In this document: piece by piece, positions 60,853 through 64,000 of the stretch
Layout: each line of letters opens with the position of its first letter
Position numbering within the stretch: position 1 is the first letter of the stretch
Assembly (NCBI GenBank): GCA_015295835.1
Contig: DVEG01000026.1
Span: forward strand, 186,001-250,000
Source of the DNA: Oscillatoriaceae cyanobacterium M7585_C2015_266
GTDB lineage: Bacteria > Cyanobacteriota > Cyanobacteriia > Cyanobacteriales > Oscillatoriaceae
Reading direction: 5' to 3'
Length of the DNA stretch: 64,000 bases
Notes under the pieces: generated by a model
What the model was told of the DNA's origin: nothing
Database searches by the model: none
The model's input: only the letters and a program-made list of their open reading frames with translations
Position numbers and translations under genes: made by a program

Positions 60853-61821
60853 TTAGTATAATAACCTGTTAGCTGAGTTGGTTTTAAAAATTGCGTTTTC
60901 TAAACGCGCTGCCAAGTCAATAATATCATCCTTGCGAGCAATAACTTCAATCCATTCCTGAGGAATGCCTTCTATACCCCAATAAATCCCCGCTAAACCA
61001 CCCGTCACGGCTGCAGTGGTATCTGTATCTTCTCCCAAATTGACGGCTTTTAGCACGGCTTCAGAATAAGATGAAGCATTTAAAAAACACCATAAAGAAG
61101 CCTCTAGGGTATGAATCACATAACCACTCGATTTTATTTCTTCTAATTTTAAAGTATATACTTGAGCATTTAATATATTTTTAAAATGAGACAATTCAGA
61201 GATGTAAGGGGCTTGAGAATAAATTTTAGCTATATTTTTTATGCCCTGAATATAAGCTTCTTTAGGAGAAGCTCCTTGCAGCAGATTAACGGCAATGCTG
61301 ATATAAATACCGCAGGCAATTTGCGAGCGCAAGTGAGCGTGAGTAAGACAAGAAACTTGATGAGTGCGCTCGATTAATTCTGAAAAGTCCAGAGTTTGGT
61401 AATAATAGGCAAGCGGCAAAATTCGCATTAGAGAACCATTACCATTACTTTTCTCGCTCCTGCCACCTGCTTGCAGTAGCGGCACGCCTCTTTCTAGGTT
61501 TAAAATTGCTTCTCTAGTTGTGTTACCAATGTTGAAAACATAACCGTGGGGTGTCCAGTAGTTTTCCCGATACCAACGACAGAAAGAACGAGCGATCGCT
61601 TCAAGAGAAAACCCCTCACACATCGATTCTGCTAAACAAAACATTAGTGAACTATCATCAGACCAAGTGCCAGGGGGCAAATTGTAAGTTCCGTAGCCTG
61701 TCATCCCTGTAACAGGCGAGCGCATTCTTTCAGCGCGACTGGTAAATTCTACTGGCACCCCCAGCGCATCCCCTACACACGCCCCCATTAAACCAGACAA
61801 GACTTTTGAATTTGATTGCAT
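60853..61821 (-). CDS. ADP-ribosylglycohydrolase family protein (DraG-like)
   Basis: A 322-residue Mg-dependent hydrolase. N-terminal GACVGDALGVPVEF, TWSDDSSLMFCL metal-binding Asp pair and the C-terminal GEDTDTTAAVTGGLAGIYWG carry the dinuclear metal ligands of the DraG/ARH family, which removes ADP-ribose from Arg or Ser or hydrolyses related adducts. In nitrogen fixers DraG reactivates dinitrogenase reductase; here no DraT or nif gene is visible, so the substrate is unknown. Start ATG at 61821. A divergent small secreted-protein gene starts 230 bases away. Confidence 0.9.
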   Translation of the reverse strand: MQSNSKVLSGLMGACVGDALGVPVEFTSRAERMRSPVTGMTGYGTYNLPPGTWSDDSSLMFCLAESMCEGFSLEAIARSFCRWYRENYWTPHGYVFNIGNTTREAILNLERGVPLLQAGGRSEKSNGNGSLMRILPLAYYYQTLDFSELIERTHQVSCLTHAHLRSQIACGIYISIAVNLLQGASPKEAYIQGIKNIAKIYSQAPYISELSHFKNILNAQVYTLKLEEIKSSGYVIHTLEASLWCFLNASSYSEAVLKAVNLGEDTDTTAAVTGGLAGIYWGIEGIPQEWIEVIARKDDIIDLAARLENAIFKTNSANRLLY

Positions 61822-61966
61822 GGTTTTTCCTGCTTTAATCTGCCTTATTCAGAGCTTTACTTATTGCAATATATTATACATTTGGTATGGACGCGGGAGT
61901 ATTCGCAGTGCTATCCTAGCAGGAATTTTCGTTTTTAATGATAAAAAAGTCTCAACTCGTAAATTA

Positions 61967-62003
61967 GGAAAGCGGCAAGTATTAAGAAGCCGCCCCGCTT
62001 TCC
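61967..62003. promoter_or_regulatory. Inverted repeat upstream of the 62.1 kb gene
   Basis: GGAAAGCGG (61967-61975) pairs perfectly with CCGCTTTCC (61995-62003) across a 19-base loop. On the plus strand it is 48 bases before the small secreted-protein gene and could be an mRNA hairpin or operator. Confidence 0.4.
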
Positions 62004-62051
62004 CTTCCTGACTGTCTTGTGCTTGTCAGGGGTATCTAGCGGCGAATTTTT

Positions 62052-62480
62052 ATGAAATTACTGCAAATACTAATTCCGATTTTGTCTGTGACGTTTATGG
62101 CGAGCGCAGTTTCTAGCAGACAGTCGCCGCCCAGCAACTGGCTAGAAATCACCCAGTCTCCAAGGGGCGATCGCTTTCTTGTCGATCTGAATTCCTTTAG
62201 CCCTAACACAAAAGAGAAAAACCGGCAGATCAATTTTCAGGTGCAAGTGCAGTATAAAATCCCGGCTAAAGATGGTACCACTAAAGCGATCGCTATTTTT
62301 AGAGCAGACTGCCTCAACGAAAGACTCATCCGCCTGCAAAGTACTCGGTACAATCGCTCCAATCAAATCTTAGACATTGACCAAAAAAATATAACCTTAC
62401 CAGTCGAACCTGACTCTACGTGGGAGGCGCTTTACAATTACGGGTGCAAACACCTCTCTAAAGAAAACGCAAATCAATAA
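62052..62480 (+). CDS. Predicted secreted protein, possibly surface-adhesin E-like
   Basis: A 142-residue protein with a signal peptide (about 1-22, ILIPILSVTFMASAVSS). The mature part, NWLEITQSPRGDRFLVDLNSFS followed by a Cys (FRADCLNERLIRL) and a closing YNYGCKH, has two cysteines likely to form a disulfide. The layout resembles small periplasmic proteins of the surface-adhesin E type (W..I..s..G....D..s), but similarity is weak. Function unknown. Confidence 0.6.
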   Translation: MKLLQILIPILSVTFMASAVSSRQSPPSNWLEITQSPRGDRFLVDLNSFSPNTKEKNRQINFQVQVQYKIPAKDGTTKAIAIFRADCLNERLIRLQSTRYNRSNQILDIDQKNITLPVEPDSTWEALYNYGCKHLSKENANQ

Positions 62481-62542
62481 TAAAAGTGCCAAAAAATAGG
62501 GTGAGCATAGCCCGCCCCAGCTCTTCTTTTGCACAAACATAG

Positions 62543-63124
62543 CTAGCGCTTTCTCCGCTGCCGCCCTTCCTCAGAACTGGCAATTTTCCGGCGCAGCTCC
62601 CGCAGCGTCATTCCCTCTGCCAACTCTCGTTTCCAGGTTCTCAAACCATCGCGATCGGCATTTCTACCGAGGACTTGTTGATAAATGCGGTTGATCGCAT
62701 CTTCTGCTTCTCGACTTTCAGCAATTTTTTTGCGCACGTCGCGTAGCGAAGAACCATCCGCTAACTGCTCTGTCCAAGTTTCTAAACCCATATAATCTGC
62801 TTCCCGCCCCAGTACTTCTGCATAAATTTTCCTGATTTTGTCTTTAGCTTCGGGGCTACGGGCAATATCTTTGCGAATGTCCCTAAGTGAGGAGCCTCTT
62901 TCTAGTTGTCTCGACCATGTTTTCAATCCACGATAATCGGCATCGCGCTCCAGAACTTCTCGATAAATTCGGTTGATCGCCTCAAAATTTTTGTATTCGT
63001 CTCGATTTTGGGCAATTAGCACTTCTGCGAGCGCTCGCTCTTTTACTTCACTAGCCGCTCTTACTGGTAGAGCATAACTCATGCTTAATATCAGTGCTGT
63101 AATTGCAAGTAATTTCCCTTTCAT
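62543..63124 (-). CDS. Exported protein with three DUF4214-like repeats
   Basis: 193 residues: signal peptide (1-23, ending RAA) and three 45-residue repeats of the form IYREVLERDADYRGLKTWSRQL..G.SLRDIRKDIA, at about 50-93, 94-138 and 139-183. These match DUF4214, a helical domain found in S-layer and extracellular proteins, and also in phycobilisome-linker-like settings. It ends in a basic RQRRKR tail. Its product is probably extracellular or periplasmic. A 524-base region separates it from the next gene. Confidence 0.8.
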   Translation of the reverse strand: MKGKLLAITALILSMSYALPVRAASEVKERALAEVLIAQNRDEYKNFEAINRIYREVLERDADYRGLKTWSRQLERGSSLRDIRKDIARSPEAKDKIRKIYAEVLGREADYMGLETWTEQLADGSSLRDVRKKIAESREAEDAINRIYQQVLGRNADRDGLRTWKRELAEGMTLRELRRKIASSEEGRQRRKR

Positions 63125-63648
63125 AGTATTTAATGCTTATCAAGCTTTGCTCCTGCTATAATATTTTTTCAATTCCAGTATAGCTCTTATTTCCTAAAAT
63201 CACATCTGTTTGCCTGCCTCATTTCCGCTTAATCTATTTTTAATTATAACTTTTTTCATTCTAATTATTTTAACCGCCTTTTACAAAAGATAAAGTAAGC
63301 GTTGGCAAAGCGCTCGCACCTTCAACTGTCAACTCTGGTGAAAGGTCAATGGCCACGCCATTCCCGATTTTGGAAAAAGCAACTCTAAAGCACACACTTT
63401 TTGCTAGAATAAAGTTTTTACCCATGAAGTCCATCATGGATTATTTTTTTCTGCGCAGCCCAGATAAGGTTAAATCAGACTAAAGTAGTAGATAAAAGCA
63501 AGCCAGTGTCAAAATTTACATTACCAGAGAATGAAACCTGACTTTAGGCAATAAGTGTTTACTGAATTACAGACGCTATTTTTAGCAATAAAAAAAAGAT
63601 TTTTGAAATTTTATCGCGTCATCTTTTAAAAATTAAGGATAAACGTCT
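63125..63648 (+). promoter_or_regulatory. Intergenic region with a possible small RNA and terminator
   Basis: AATGGC/GCCATT at about 63349-63363 forms a tight hairpin, and CCATGA (63422-63427) with TCATGG (63434-63439) is followed by ATTATTTTTTTC, like a Rho-independent terminator, with no plus-strand gene before it. A transcript of about 100 bases could end there. The pentapeptide gene start follows 200 bases on. Confidence 0.4.
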
Positions 63649-64000
63649 ATGAGTGGGTTACTAAACAACAAAAATCTTAATAGCCAAGAAATGAGTCTAA
63701 CCCACTTCAACCCGGCACAGATGAAGGGGGAAAACCTCAGCGGCGCTAACCTCAAAGGTGCCAACCTTAGAAGCGCCAACTTGAGCGGAACCAACTTCAG
63801 CGAAGCCAACCTCAGCTACACAGATTTAGTAGATGCTAATCTCAGTCGTAGCAACCTGAATGGAGCAAACCTTAGCAAAGCAAGCCTGAACCTAGCCGAT
63901 TTAAGCGAATCCACTCTCAGAGGAGCAAACTTGAGCGGGGCAAACTTAGTTGGAACTAACTTAAGCGAAGCGGATTTAAGCGGAGCAAGTCTAAGAGAAG
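63649..64000 (+). CDS. Pentapeptide-repeat protein, 3' part beyond window
   Basis: The first 117 codons of a pentapeptide-repeat protein; it runs open off the right edge. After a 24-residue N-terminal segment come continuous A(D/N)LSx-type repeats (for example GENLSGANLKGANLRSANL), which fold as a right-handed beta-helix. Start ATG at 63649 with AAGGA about 10 bases upstream. Cyanobacteria have many such proteins; function cannot be told from repeats alone. Confidence 0.9.
   Translation, partial: MSGLLNNKNLNSQEMSLTHFNPAQMKGENLSGANLKGANLRSANLSGTNFSEANLSYTDLVDANLSRSNLNGANLSKASLNLADLSESTLRGANLSGANLVGTNLSEADLSGASLRE

Noticed and set aside
60853-61821. DraG role in nitrogenase regulation
   Set aside because: No nif, draT or glnB-type gene is in the window; the family has many other substrates.

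Overview
The window is a stretch of a cyanobacterial chromosome, probably from a filamentous, Oscillatoriales-like species, although the exact genus cannot be read from it. The evidence is the dense HIP1 octamer GCGATCGC, CP12, NtcB, a split atpB-atpE operon, many cyanobacteria-restricted families (DUF3177, ABA4-like, TPR, STAS and multi-kinase architectures), and a secE-nusG-rplKAJL block preceded by tRNA-Trp. A second octamer, GCGAGCGC/GCGCTCGC, was found by eye at 40 sites, far more than chance.

Layout. 1-8.3 kb: end of a KtrB potassium channel subunit, TenA, a DUF5895-like gene, then a nitrogen-assimilation set on the minus strand (ntcB, a TrpD2-like gene, mobA), a BASS-type transporter and two tandem SPFH/prohibitin paralogues. 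8.5-16.4 kb: a small gene, a 1774-residue Ser/Thr kinase-ATPase-GAF-histidine kinase, glycogen synthase, and a short protein matching only the N-terminal module of larger cyanobacterial TPR/CHAT proteins. 16.7-24 kb: a beta-propeller lipoprotein, a JAMM protease with a MoeB-rhodanese E1-like enzyme, a large TPR protein, and an MFS permease coupled to a secreted protein.

23.9-32.9 kb: a minus-strand operon in the order Na+/solute symporter, divergent HisD, APH-type kinase, HAD hydrolase, HisC-like aminotransferase, HisRS-like protein, long-form HisG, ferredoxin. It holds the first and last steps of histidine biosynthesis but none of the middle ones. HisD and HisC differ at positions that are usually conserved. 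It is the best candidate here for an undescribed, histidine-like biosynthetic pathway.

32.9-43.9 kb: a J-domain/TPR protein, inositol monophosphatase, thermonuclease plus [2Fe-2S] ferredoxin, tRNA-Ser, a DMT transporter with a long coiled coil, PiT, rplS, tRNA-Trp and the ribosomal block with an L10 leader. 43.9-45.3 kb: a ribbon-helix-helix/coiled-coil protein whose start is overlapped by an array of TAGTAC-like repeats at about 10 bp (helical) spacing, resembling a ParR/omega-type operator. 45.6-53.5 kb: ABA4-like protein, a MerA-like flavoprotein, then a partner-switching set (STAS-sugar transferase fusion, RsbW-like kinase, GAF-PAS-PP2C phosphatase, STAS antagonist) that appears to tie exopolysaccharide initiation to a sensory phosphatase. 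53.9-64 kb: FIST protein, cp12 with a structured leader, atpB-atpE, a PEP-CTERM protein, an ADP-ribosylglycohydrolase, small secreted proteins and the start of a pentapeptide-repeat gene cut by the window edge.

All assignments were made by reading translations and motifs, without database searches.
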